Assembly (NCBI GenBank): GCA_003142255.1
Contig: PLLO01000014.1
Span: forward strand, 248,371 to 312,370
DNA from: Bacteroidales bacterium
GTDB lineage: Bacteria > Bacteroidota > Bacteroidia > Bacteroidales > VadinHA17
DNA: 64,000 nucleotides
Reading direction: 5' to 3'
Of the stretch, positions 19,617 to 28,837 are shown piece after piece. Made by a program: the position numbers and the translations under genes. The notes below the pieces were generated by a model. The model made no database searches. It saw nothing but the letters and a program-made list of their open reading frames with translations, and was not told the DNA's origin. Position 1 is the first letter of the stretch, and each line of letters starts with the position of its first letter.

Positions 19617-22267
19617 TTTGTCACCTCCCTGGTAACTTTTGCATCTGCGGTAGTAATTACATGAATAAACCCGGAAAGATGGAGAGTTTTCAATCCGGAT
19701 ATTCCTCTTTCGTAAACATCACACTGGTAGAAATATACTCCAGGTGAGACTATTTTTCCGTTATAGGCACCATCCCAGTCAATCCTTGGTTTATCCGTAC
19801 TGAATATCAACGTACCGCCGCGGTTATAAAGCTTAAAATCAATTTTTTCAACAAGTCCCGATGTTTTGGCAAGAAGCCTGTCGTTTATGTTGTCGCCGTT
19901 AGGCGTAAATACATTCGGAATCTCATAAAAGTTACATGAGTCGACACATACCATGACTGATTTGTTACTTTCGTTATTCAGGGAGTCAAAAGCGCTAACA
20001 GCGTAGCATCCTGAAATATAATCACCAGGGTAATGCCTGAATGAGAATGTGTTCCTGTCATTTATTGTCTTGACAAGCTCCAGATTCTCAATATTTGTTT
20101 GCTTAAAAAATATCTTGTAACCAGCAACATCGCTCAGGCAGCCATTGTCAGTAAAGCTCCATGAAACGGTATTGTACAGGCTGTCGCACTGGCTGGTCAC
20201 ACTTATATCCGGAATGCATGGAGGCTCATTATCAACCGGAGTGCAAGATGCTTTCTGCGAAAGATTAATAAGGTTCTTTGGCATGTTGGCCGCCGTATAG
20301 CCTCCTGTCGATTTGATATAATATGTATAATTTGCCCCGTTGACTAAACCTGCATCGACATACTCAAGCTGGTTTGTGGTGCCGACAGAATCATATTTCA
20401 GCGAAGAGCTGTTCAGCCTGTAAATATCATAACTGGTATTGATCCAGGGTACATTCCGGCTGAAAACAAACCTTGTTTTCCTGTCGCCAGGACTTAATAC
20501 AATGAATACTGAGGAGGCGAACCCCGGATCGCCGATCATGAATTCCTTTCCCGGTTTTCTGTTCCAAAGCTCTATTTTATAAATGTGGCCGACTGATTGC
20601 GTGTTAAGAATGGTATCAACGTGAACTGTATCATTAAGGTCAGCGGTGAAAATGGAATCGATTTTTGAAAATACGGTTCCGTTTATGCCATCAGCCCTCG
20701 ATATTATATATTCATATGGACCTGTAGCATCAGGAATTGTGTCGAGATGAAGAGGCTTTTTCCATGACAGAAAGATTGATCCGTTTGTCTGATCTGTATT
20801 CCTGACACTTACATTTTTTATAATCGGAACTCCCGAAACAAGAGTTGTCGTTAATTCATTTGAAGCTTTGCTTTCAGCTCCATTGTTAAAGACTGCCACG
20901 ATCCTGTAAGTATACTCTTTCCCAAACTGAAGACCCTGTCCGTTTTCAGTATCGGTATAGGAAACAGTGGAACTGCCTGAAATGTATCCTACCTTTACAA
21001 ACCCGGTGGAAGCAGGCAATCCGGATGTACAAGAATCCGGGCTAAAGGTAGAAGGACCATCCCTCCTGTAAATAGCGAATCCTGAAATTACTGTGGTTCC
21101 ATAATTTGACCATCCCAGGATGACAAATTTGCCCTGGGGCACGGCAGTCAGAAGTACAGGGGAAGGTCCCAGAACTTTAATTGTCATATTGTCAATATCG
21201 GAAAGATTAACTTCAGAATTGTTATCGTCCGATTTAAAAATGATATTATAAGGCTGATTCCTCACAGCCGAAAAACATGGTGTCCAGGTGAATCCCGAGG
21301 ATGAAAATCCTTTTATCGAATCAATTTTTGTGAAATGTGCAGGACATGAGGGTAGGCTAAAAACACCTGAAGAGGCTTTTAGCGCTATGTAGTCATTATT
21401 TGGATCTGTTGAAGAAACAATGAAATTTACAGTCTGACCTGCTTCCACACAAAGGTTTTTGAGAGGACTATTGACCGGTGGCTTATTCTTTGTTCTAAAA
21501 ACTTCGATCTGCATATCCCTTTCAACAATTCCGATCTTTTTTCCATTTCTCCATTCCTGGATCTCCATCGCAACATTGTATTTCCCTGTATCTGTAGGAG
21601 TGTTCCAGATAAGATCGCCGGATATGGAATCGACTTTGATGTAATGAGACGCAGGAGGCAAAGTATAACCCTCGATGGGTTTGCCGTCTTCACGTTCGCA
21701 TACTGTCATTTTATAGGAGAGGCTGTCGCCGTCAGGATCATAGGCAGCAGGGTTATGAATGAAAATGTAACCCACTGCAGCCTTATCATATGGTGGATTC
21801 AGAAGAACCGGTGTGCTGTCATGCCCCATAGCAGGATTAACCATAAGAATGGTGGAAATGGCGAAAACAACATTCACGGAATTGGGAATATTCCTCACCC
21901 CGGCATTCCTGTTCGGATCCTGAACCACTATTTTGTATATACCAGGACCCGGGTATGTATGGTCTATTATATAAATATTCTTCTTGTAATAATTTGGAAG
22001 GATTTCACCAAAATTATTTGGGCCGTTACTTCTTGAAGCCGTTGAAATGGAGTTATCACCCCAGCTTATATCAAGCTGAGGCCTGTCGGCCTGGCTTAAT
22101 GTATATGTAAAAGTGGTTATGGTTATTCTGTAAGTAAGATCTGAAATCTGTTCATAGGTGATCTCTCCTGCTCTGTTATGCGTGGCAGAAAGAACTAAAC
22201 TATTAAGAATTAACAGCAATATTGCTAACGATCTCTTCATTTTCATACTATCCTTACATCTGTTCAT
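19613..22267 (-). CDS. Large secreted protein with FN3-like domains and T9SS type B sorting domain
   Basis: 884 aa. A signal peptide lies at residues ~10-27 (a start at Met10 is possible, but the ATGA overlap with the gene upstream favours the first Met). Residues ~30-400 contain PKD/cadherin-like strands (DPDGDSLSYKMTV, STDPNNDYIAL), and residues ~400-690 contain FN3-like repeats. The end (~795-884) is the gliding-motility-associated C-terminal domain: VFTPNGDNINDRL, DFKLYNRGGTLIF, WDGAYNGKIVSPGVYFY. That domain targets cargo to the type IX secretion system and the cell surface. It is probably an adhesin or structural surface protein. Confidence 0.88.
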   Translation of the reverse strand: MNRCKDSMKMKRSLAILLLILNSLVLSATHNRAGEITYEQISDLTYRITITTFTYTLSQADRPQLDISWGDNSISTASRSNGPNNFGEILPNYYKKNIYIIDHTYPGPGIYKIVVQDPNRNAGVRNIPNSVNVVFAISTILMVNPAMGHDSTPVLLNPPYDKAAVGYIFIHNPAAYDPDGDSLSYKMTVCEREDGKPIEGYTLPPASHYIKVDSISGDLIWNTPTDTGKYNVAMEIQEWRNGKKIGIVERDMQIEVFRTKNKPPVNSPLKNLCVEAGQTVNFIVSSTDPNNDYIALKASSGVFSLPSCPAHFTKIDSIKGFSSSGFTWTPCFSAVRNQPYNIIFKSDDNNSEVNLSDIDNMTIKVLGPSPVLLTAVPQGKFVILGWSNYGTTVISGFAIYRRDGPSTFSPDSCTSGLPASTGFVKVGYISGSSTVSYTDTENGQGLQFGKEYTYRIVAVFNNGAESKASNELTTTLVSGVPIIKNVSVRNTDQTNGSIFLSWKKPLHLDTIPDATGPYEYIISRADGINGTVFSKIDSIFTADLNDTVHVDTILNTQSVGHIYKIELWNRKPGKEFMIGDPGFASSVFIVLSPGDRKTRFVFSRNVPWINTSYDIYRLNSSSLKYDSVGTTNQLEYVDAGLVNGANYTYYIKSTGGYTAANMPKNLINLSQKASCTPVDNEPPCIPDISVTSQCDSLYNTVSWSFTDNGCLSDVAGYKIFFKQTNIENLELVKTINDRNTFSFRHYPGDYISGCYAVSAFDSLNNESNKSVMVCVDSCNFYEIPNVFTPNGDNINDRLLAKTSGLVEKIDFKLYNRGGTLIFSTDKPRIDWDGAYNGKIVSPGVYFYQCDVYERGISGLKTLHLSGFIHVITTADAKVTREVTK

Positions 22268-22743
22268 TTTATAGATATTGTCTCCTCCTTATGTTCGGAT
22301 GTCAGTCTGATCCCTTTCTCAAAATTGCCAAACTTTAAAATTGTCAAATTTGTCTGATCGCTGTACCATCCTGTAAGTATCATATTCCTGACTGTAATTA
22401 TCTTTGGCTTTTTATCCGACTTGTAAATCAGGTTCAGGAAGATTTCATTACCAGTATGGTTAATAGTTAATAACTTCCCGATCAGCAGTTTATTGTTTAC
22501 ATAAATGAAGACTTTTGAATTAAAATATTTGTTTGTCACGTCTTCCGGGAGAGCCTGTTCACCGAATAACGTTTTTAAATTCCTGTCGTCGTCGATTGTC
22601 TGATAATCCCTCAGAAAATCATCAAAATACATCCTGAAATATACTTTTAACGAATCAGTGCCTGGCACATAGTCAATGCATGTCATGGTTACATGAGCCG
22701 GGTTCATGATCAGCCATAAAGAGATAGTTAAGGCTTTTAACAT
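22264..22743 (-). CDS. DUF6702-like exported protein
   Basis: 159 aa. A hydrophobic N-terminus (residues 3-18) suggests export. The pattern CIDYVPGTDSLKVYFRMYFDDF, a short conserved strand YVNNKLLIG, and the final WYSDQTNLTILKFG match the DUF6702 type seen in Bacteroidota, whose function is unknown. It opens the operon with the T9SS cargo and the TPR protein, with 4-base overlaps at both junctions. Confidence 0.6.
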   Translation of the reverse strand: MLKALTISLWLIMNPAHVTMTCIDYVPGTDSLKVYFRMYFDDFLRDYQTIDDDRNLKTLFGEQALPEDVTNKYFNSKVFIYVNNKLLIGKLLTINHTGNEIFLNLIYKSDKKPKIITVRNMILTGWYSDQTNLTILKFGNFEKGIRLTSEHKEETISIK

Positions 22744-22788
22744 TTTTCTTCAGTTCTGGCAATAATTATACAGCAAAAATCAGACCAT

Positions 22789-24225
22789 CTATTGATCGCC
22801 TTTTATGCTCACCCTGTCCTTCAGGTACTGTACGGTTCCTACCTCGATAAATGAAAATCCTGAACCTGCGTTAAAATTGCCTGCCAGAACAACAATGAGG
22901 TCATCTGCTTTAAGGTCGTGAGTTTTCACCAGATTCTTCAACGCGATATGAATGAACTCATCTATAGATTTTCGTCTCTCCTGGAAATTTGAATAGACAC
23001 CGTATGAAAGGGCCAGTTCACGCATTGTCCTTTCGGAATAACATTGTGACATAATCAGGTTGAATCCCCTGAAGGATGCCATGTCCCTTATGGTCTTCCC
23101 TCCTGTTGTATCGGCAATAATCCCTTTTGCAGAAATTCTTAATGAAGTCTTGACCGCAACTTTTGCCAGGTAGGCCGATATCTCACCAGTAACATTAAGG
23201 TAAGGTGTTTCGAGGAACTTCTCCTTATTATTTTCAACTTCGAGGGCAACCCTGGTCATTGTCTTTACCGCCTCAACCGGGTATTTGCCATTGGCCGTTT
23301 CGCCACTGAGCATGATTGCATCGGTCTGTGAATAAATGGCATTGGCAATATCGCTCACTTCAGCACGGGTAGGCCTCGGGTTCGTGATCATTGACTGAAG
23401 CATCTGAGTTGCAACGATCACCGGTTTCCTGCAATAGATACATCTTGAGATGATCATTCTCTGGATCGGCGGTATCTTCTCATATGGTATTTCAATGGCG
23501 AGATCGCCCCGGGCAACCATGATACCGTAAACGACCTCCATAATATCGCTCAGGTTCTCGACACCTTCCTGGTTCTCTATCTTGGCAATTATCTTGATCT
23601 CACTCTTGTGCTTATCAATTTCGGCCTGGACATCCAGAACATCCTGCTTCGATCTTACAAAGGAGTGGGCAATGAATTCGATATCATTTCTGGCTGCCAG
23701 TTCAATAAATGTCCTGTCCTTTTCGGTAAGCGACGGCAGATTTATCTTAACACTCGGGATATTGACGCTTTTTCTTGAGCCAATCATCCCGTCGTTGTCA
23801 GCTTTGCATATTAAGGATTCACCCTCTTTCTTTATGACCTTGAGCTCGATATCCCCGTCATCAATCATCACCAGTGAGCCAAGCGGGATATCCTTCGCAA
23901 ATGTTTTCAGGCTGACGAAGATTTTACCTGGTGTAGATTTCTTATCAGGATTTCCGGTGATGGTTATATTGGATCCCTTTTTAACAGGAATCGGGGAATC
24001 ACATATTGTTGTCCGTATCTCCGGTCCCTTGGTGTCGAGAAGAATTGCAATCTTGTCTGAGACCTTCCTGACATTGTCAATAATCTTCTGTGCTCCTTCC
24101 AGGTTGAGATGAGCTGAATTAATCCTGACTACATCCATTCCCTCCTCATAAAGCTCCCTGATAAATCCGGGTTCACAGTTTTTATCAGAAATGGTAGCTA
24201 CGATCTTGGTCCTTTTCTTGTTCAT
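22789..24225 (-). CDS. pyk: Pyruvate kinase
   Basis: 478 aa. TKIVATISDKN at the N-terminus, LLDTKGPEIRT, the catalytic IAKIENQEGVENL, MVARGDLAIEIP and VATQMLQSM are all present, followed by the C-terminal allosteric domain. It makes pyruvate and ATP from PEP. The start overlaps the aroQ stop by one base (TAATG), so aroQ and pyk are one operon. PpdK, encoded nearby, runs the same step in the reversible pyrophosphate direction. Confidence 0.96.
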   Translation of the reverse strand: MNKKRTKIVATISDKNCEPGFIRELYEEGMDVVRINSAHLNLEGAQKIIDNVRKVSDKIAILLDTKGPEIRTTICDSPIPVKKGSNITITGNPDKKSTPGKIFVSLKTFAKDIPLGSLVMIDDGDIELKVIKKEGESLICKADNDGMIGSRKSVNIPSVKINLPSLTEKDRTFIELAARNDIEFIAHSFVRSKQDVLDVQAEIDKHKSEIKIIAKIENQEGVENLSDIMEVVYGIMVARGDLAIEIPYEKIPPIQRMIISRCIYCRKPVIVATQMLQSMITNPRPTRAEVSDIANAIYSQTDAIMLSGETANGKYPVEAVKTMTRVALEVENNKEKFLETPYLNVTGEISAYLAKVAVKTSLRISAKGIIADTTGGKTIRDMASFRGFNLIMSQCYSERTMRELALSYGVYSNFQERRKSIDEFIHIALKNLVKTHDLKADDLIVVLAGNFNAGSGFSFIEVGTVQYLKDRVSIKGDQ

Positions 24226-24665
24226 TATTTATCTTTTTCTTTCCTTAATTTTCCAATAATTGCTTCAACGGCAAGCCGGTAGCTGTCAAGACCGAAGCCT
24301 GCTATTGATCCGGCGCACGACCCGGCTATAAGGCTGGTATGCCTGAATTCTTCACGGGCTGCAATATTTGTAATATGAACCTCAACGACCGGCGTCCTTA
24401 CGGATGTTATGGCATCTGCTATTGCAACGGATGTATGGGTATAGCCCCCGGCATTGAGTATGATCCCGTCGTAAGAGAACCCTTTGTCGTGAATCTTGTT
24501 TATTATCTCACCCTCAACGTTCGATTGAAAATAATCAAATTCAAAAGCAGGGTAAAGCTTCTTCAGTGAAGCAAGATAATCCTCAAAAGATAGTGATCCG
24601 TATTTGTCCGGCTCCCTCTTCCCTAAAAGGTTAAGATTAGGACCGTTGATTATACCTATTTTCAT
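24225..24665 (-). CDS. aroQ: 3-dehydroquinate dehydratase, type II
   Basis: 146 aa from the Met that opens MKIGIINGPNLNLLG; four more residues upstream are possible. That opening, DGIILNAGGYTHTSVAI with its Asn and His, VEVHITNIAAREEFR, and the GFGLDSYRLAVEAI end are diagnostic of the dodecameric type II enzyme. It dehydrates 3-dehydroquinate to 3-dehydroshikimate. It is translationally coupled to pyk. Confidence 0.95.
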   Translation of the reverse strand: MKIGIINGPNLNLLGKREPDKYGSLSFEDYLASLKKLYPAFEFDYFQSNVEGEIINKIHDKGFSYDGIILNAGGYTHTSVAIADAITSVRTPVVEVHITNIAAREEFRHTSLIAGSCAGSIAGFGLDSYRLAVEAIIGKLRKEKDK

Positions 24666-24770
24666 CGTAATCATCATTCATTTATCAGGAAGTAAAAATA
24701 ATCAAAAATATTTATGGCTTGATATTATTAAATGTACCGTCCCTTTATATTACTTTTGTTCAGGACTAAG

Positions 24771-24846
24771 ACCCCCTTTCCCGTCCCGCTGGGCGGGAGG
24801 CTACCAATACACTCCTTCCCCCTTGGGGGAAGGCTGGGAAGGGGGT
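24771..24846. repeat. GC-rich palindromic element
   Basis: Nested inverted repeats: an outer arm ACCCCCTTTCCC at 24771-24782 pairs with 24836-24846, and inside are TCCCGC-TGG-GCGGGA and the perfect palindrome 24814-24833. It is related in style to the elements at 31135 and 35544. Unlike them, it lies between divergent genes (aroQ and xerD). Confidence 0.7.
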
Positions 24847-24871
24847 AAAATTTGGAGCAAAAATTATTAGT

Positions 24872-25771
24872 ATGAGCTTATCCTGGAAGCAGGCAATAAA
24901 AGATTTTGAAACATATCTCAAGCTCGAGAAATCGTTGTCGGAGAACAGCATTGAAGCCTATACTGACGATGTTCAGAAGCTTGAGAAGTTCATTGTTGAA
25001 GAAGCTCATGGGAAAGATCCTGATAAAGTATCATACGGAGATCTGAAGGATTTCATAGCCTGGTTCGGTGCTGGAAACAGAAATGCAAGAACACAATCCA
25101 GGACGATTTCCGGCATAAGGGCATTTTTCAGGTTTTTGCTGATTGAGGAGGAAATAGAAGAAAACCCGGCATCGCTTCTGGAATCGCCCAAGCTTGGACT
25201 GAAGCTGCCTGAAGTACTTTCGGTGGAAGAGATCGACAGGATAATAGCGGCAATTGACCTGAGCAAGCCTGAAGGTCACAGGAACAGGGCAATTATTGAA
25301 ACCCTCTATGGCTGCGGATTGCGCGTTTCGGAGCTGGTAAATCTGAAGCTCACTGATATTCATACGGCCGAAGGATTTGTGAACGTAACGGGAAAGGGCA
25401 ACAAGCAGCGGCTGATACCAATCGGCAGAAGGGCTCTGAAGGAGATCAAGAACTATATGCCCGGGAGAAACAGCCTGCCAGTGATTTATGATCAGAATAT
25501 CGTTTTTCTCAATCGAAGGGGAAGGAGGCTTACCAGGGCAATGATTTTCACCATAATTAAGGATCTTGCCGCAAAGGCAGGCATAATTAAGAAAATAAGT
25601 CCCCATACCTTCCGTCACTCCTTTGCCACTCACCTTATTGAAGGAGGGGCCGATCTCCGGGCAGTTCAGGAGATGCTGGGCCACGAGTCTATACTTACTA
25701 CCGAGATCTACACCCACATCGACAGAAGTTTTCTGCGCGATACACTTTTAATGTTCCATCCCCGTGCCTGA
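24872..25771 (+). CDS. xerD: Tyrosine recombinase XerD
   Basis: 299 aa, standard XerD length. An N-terminal SAM-like core-binding domain (10-95) precedes the catalytic domain with Arg151, Lys175, His245-x-x-Arg248, His271 and nucleophile Tyr280. The gene stands alone in a core region, so it is more likely the dif resolvase than an element integrase. Confidence 0.9.
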   Translation: MSLSWKQAIKDFETYLKLEKSLSENSIEAYTDDVQKLEKFIVEEAHGKDPDKVSYGDLKDFIAWFGAGNRNARTQSRTISGIRAFFRFLLIEEEIEENPASLLESPKLGLKLPEVLSVEEIDRIIAAIDLSKPEGHRNRAIIETLYGCGLRVSELVNLKLTDIHTAEGFVNVTGKGNKQRLIPIGRRALKEIKNYMPGRNSLPVIYDQNIVFLNRRGRRLTRAMIFTIIKDLAAKAGIIKKISPHTFRHSFATHLIEGGADLRAVQEMLGHESILTTEIYTHIDRSFLRDTLLMFHPRA

Positions 25772-25814
25772 AAATGATGCGACTCCGTCATTTCAGAATT
25801 TCAATTTTTAATAT

Positions 25815-25822
25815 TAACTTTG
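25815..25822 (+). promoter_or_regulatory. Candidate -7 promoter element of ppdK
   Basis: TAACTTTG matches the Bacteroidota -7 consensus TAnnTTTG and lies 50 bases before the ppdK start. No clear TTTG is found at -33, so only half of the promoter is supported. Confidence 0.4.
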
Positions 25823-25871
25823 CAACCAATTTCGAAAAAACTATAATTAATTATTTCAAAACCATAACAGT

Positions 25872-28598
25872 ATGTCAAAAGTAAAAAGAGTGTATTCCTT
25901 TGGGAAGAAGACCGCAGAGGGTAAGGCAGAAATGAAAAACCTCCTTGGAGGCAAAGGTGCTAACCTTGCAGAAATGTGCCTGCTGGAACTCCCCGTTCCT
26001 GCTGGTTTTACTATCACCACTGACGCATGTAACGAATATTATGAGAACAATTGCACGCTTCCCCCCGAACTTATGCCGGAAGTATGGGCTGCAATGAAGA
26101 AGACCGAAGAAGCAATGAACATGAAATACGGCGATCCTGAGAACGCACTTCTCGTTTCATGCCGTTCAGGAGCCCGCAAGTCGATGCCCGGAATGATGGA
26201 TACAGTTCTCAATATCGGCCTTTGTGCCGCAACAATACCCGGCTTCCTCAAGAAGACCAATAACCCGAGATTTGTCTGGGATTCATACCGTCGTCTTATC
26301 ATGATGTATGCCGACGTTGTTATGGAGAAAGCAGAAGGTATCGAAACGGCTGAAGGAAAAGGTATCCGCAAGCAGCTCGATGAAATGCTCGAAGAATTCA
26401 AACATCAGAAAGGTTATAAATCCGATACCGAGATCAAGGCTGAAGAGCTGAAGAAGCTTGCCGAAGATTTCAAGAAGAAAATTAAAGAGGTTCTTGGCAA
26501 ACCATTCCCCGATGACGCAAAGGAACAGCTTGAAGGCGGGATAAAAGCCGTATTCAAGAGCTGGAACGGTAAGAAAGCCATTTCATACCGTCGTATCGAA
26601 GGTATTCCTGATGACTGGGGAACAGCTGTAAACGTACAGGCTATGGTATTCGGAAATATGGGCGACAGCTCTGCAACAGGAGTTGCATTCACACGTAACC
26701 CTGCAACAGGCGAGAATCTCTTCTATGGAGAGTGGCTTGTCAATGCACAGGGCGAAGATGTGGTTGCCGGTATCCGCACACCAAGCCCCCTTAACAATGA
26801 AACAAAAAATGACCAGAATAAGCATTTGCACAGCATGCAGGATGCAATGCCAGGGACATACAAAGAGCTCTGTAAAATCCGCGAGATCCTTGAGAAATCG
26901 TATCACGACATGCTCGATATCGAATTCACAATCCAGGAAGGTGTTCTTTACATGCTCCAGTGCCGCGTTGGAAAGCGTACAGGTACTGCCGCCGTCAATA
27001 TGGCAATGGATATGATCAAAGAGAAACTTATTGATGAAAAGACTGCCGTCCTTCGCGTTGATCCCGCTCAGCTTGACGAGCTGCTTCACCCGATATGCAA
27101 CCCTGATGCTGAAAAGAAAGTAAAAGCTGTTGTAAAAGGTTTGCCCGCAGGTCCCGGTTCTGCCGTCGGTAAAGTTGTTTTCAATTCTGAAGACGCAGTA
27201 GCATGGTTCCGCAAAGGCGAAAAAGTGATCCTTCTCCGTGAAGAGACCAACCCGGAAGATGTTGAAGGGATGCGTGCTGCAGAAGGTATCCTCACTGCCC
27301 GTGGCGGTATGACTTCACATGCAGCTCTTGTTGCCCGTGGATGGGGTAAATGCTGTATAGTGGGTGCCACCGGTCTTAACGTGGATGCTGCAACAAAAAC
27401 AGCAAAGATAAGCGGCTCAAATATAGTTATTAAAGAGGGTGATGTTCTTACCCTTAACGGCACAAAAGGTGCTGTGTACACAGGTGCCATTGCATTAATG
27501 GATGCATCAGAGAACCCAATGTTCAAAGAGTTCATGAAGATTGTTGATACATATCGCAAAATGGGTGTCCGCACCAATGCTGATACACCTTCTGATGCAA
27601 AAATTGCACGCGATTTCGGAGCTGAAGGCATCGGTCTTTTCCGTACAGAGCATATGTTTTATGGCAAAGGATCAGAAGAACCATTATTCCTTCTCAGGAA
27701 AATGATATTAAGTGCTAACGAAACAGAACGTCGTAAAGCACTCGATGAATTATTCAAATATTCCAAAGAAAATATGAAAGAAACCTTGAAAGCAATGGAT
27801 GGACTTCCTGTCACTTTCAGGCTTCTTGACCCGCCGCTTCATGAGTTCGTCCCGCAGGGAGCTGAAAAACAGGCTGAACTTGCCAAAGCCCTCGGCATCA
27901 GGAAAGAAGACGTTGCAAAACGCGGCGAAGCTCTTCACGAATCCAACCCGATGATGGGTCACCGTGGCGTTCGTCTCGGTATAACATACCCTGAGATAAC
28001 AGAGATGCAAATGAGATCACTGTTCGAAGCAACGGTTGAGCTTATCAAAGAAGGCAAAAACCCGATCCCTGAGATGATGGTTCCTGTGACCTGTGATGTC
28101 TCAGAACTCGATGTTACGAAGAAGATCGTTGATAAGGTTTACGACGAAGTCTGCAAAAAATACAACGTTAAAAAGATTGATTACAAGTATGGCACCATGA
28201 TAGAAATACCCCGTGCCTGTCTTCTTGCTGACCGTATGGCAAAAACTGCGGAGTTCTTCTCGTTCGGAACTAACGACCTCTCGCAGATGACATTTGGATT
28301 CAGCCGCGACGATATTGGTGGATTCATGAATGATTATCTCGACAAGAAGATGCTTGCAGCAGATCCGTTCCAGACAATTGACCAGGATGGTGTAGGCCAA
28401 CTCATCAGGATGGCAGTTGAAAAAGGAAGAGCAACTAGGCCTAATCTTAAAGTAGGTATCTGCGGCGAACAGGGAGGCGATCCCGCTTCAGTAGAATTCT
28501 GTTTCAAGACAGGCCTTACATACGTGAGCTGTTCACCGTTCAGAGTTCCTATTGCAAGGCTGGCTGCTGCCCAGGCTTCAATAAAATTCGGAAAATAA
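25872..28598 (+). CDS. ppdK: Pyruvate, phosphate dikinase
   Basis: 908 aa. The N-terminal nucleotide-binding domain starts with LLGGKGANLAEM. The central phosphohistidine domain has GGMTSHAALVARGWGK with His483. The C-terminal TIM barrel has the catalytic Cys864 in GICGEQGGDP. It interconverts pyruvate, ATP and Pi with PEP, AMP and PPi. Many codons differ in style from neighbours (more CGT and GCA), as expected for a highly expressed gene. A strong terminator follows the stop. Confidence 0.97.
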   Translation: MSKVKRVYSFGKKTAEGKAEMKNLLGGKGANLAEMCLLELPVPAGFTITTDACNEYYENNCTLPPELMPEVWAAMKKTEEAMNMKYGDPENALLVSCRSGARKSMPGMMDTVLNIGLCAATIPGFLKKTNNPRFVWDSYRRLIMMYADVVMEKAEGIETAEGKGIRKQLDEMLEEFKHQKGYKSDTEIKAEELKKLAEDFKKKIKEVLGKPFPDDAKEQLEGGIKAVFKSWNGKKAISYRRIEGIPDDWGTAVNVQAMVFGNMGDSSATGVAFTRNPATGENLFYGEWLVNAQGEDVVAGIRTPSPLNNETKNDQNKHLHSMQDAMPGTYKELCKIREILEKSYHDMLDIEFTIQEGVLYMLQCRVGKRTGTAAVNMAMDMIKEKLIDEKTAVLRVDPAQLDELLHPICNPDAEKKVKAVVKGLPAGPGSAVGKVVFNSEDAVAWFRKGEKVILLREETNPEDVEGMRAAEGILTARGGMTSHAALVARGWGKCCIVGATGLNVDAATKTAKISGSNIVIKEGDVLTLNGTKGAVYTGAIALMDASENPMFKEFMKIVDTYRKMGVRTNADTPSDAKIARDFGAEGIGLFRTEHMFYGKGSEEPLFLLRKMILSANETERRKALDELFKYSKENMKETLKAMDGLPVTFRLLDPPLHEFVPQGAEKQAELAKALGIRKEDVAKRGEALHESNPMMGHRGVRLGITYPEITEMQMRSLFEATVELIKEGKNPIPEMMVPVTCDVSELDVTKKIVDKVYDEVCKKYNVKKIDYKYGTMIEIPRACLLADRMAKTAEFFSFGTNDLSQMTFGFSRDDIGGFMNDYLDKKMLAADPFQTIDQDGVGQLIRMAVEKGRATRPNLKVGICGEQGGDPASVEFCFKTGLTYVSCSPFRVPIARLAAAQASIKFGK

Positions 28599-28618
28599 TC
28601 TAAATCTATTTAATGATA

Positions 28619-28655
28619 AAGAGGCTGCTCCCAGACGGAAGCAGCCTCTTTTCTT
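28619..28655 (+). terminator. Intrinsic terminator of ppdK
   Basis: Ten-base stem AAGAGGCTGC (28619-28628) pairs with 28641-28650 around a 12-base loop and is followed by TTCTTT. It lies 21 bases after the ppdK stop. Confidence 0.85.
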
Positions 28656-28837
28656 TGCATGGCTGCAATTGATCGAACCTGATAGAAATAGATCCGTTGC
28701 CCCCAACGAATCTATAGATAGAATTTATTGTAAGACCCCTCAGTTAACTTATACCCTTTCATAGAATCCACTTTTTTATTACATATTCGTTTATTTTATT
28801 TATTTTGCATTGATATATTATAAAACATCCCCAAAGA

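Noticed and set aside
24872..25771. xerD as integrase of a mobile element
   Set aside because: It sits between core metabolic genes, has standard XerD length and motifs, and no element genes or att sites are near.
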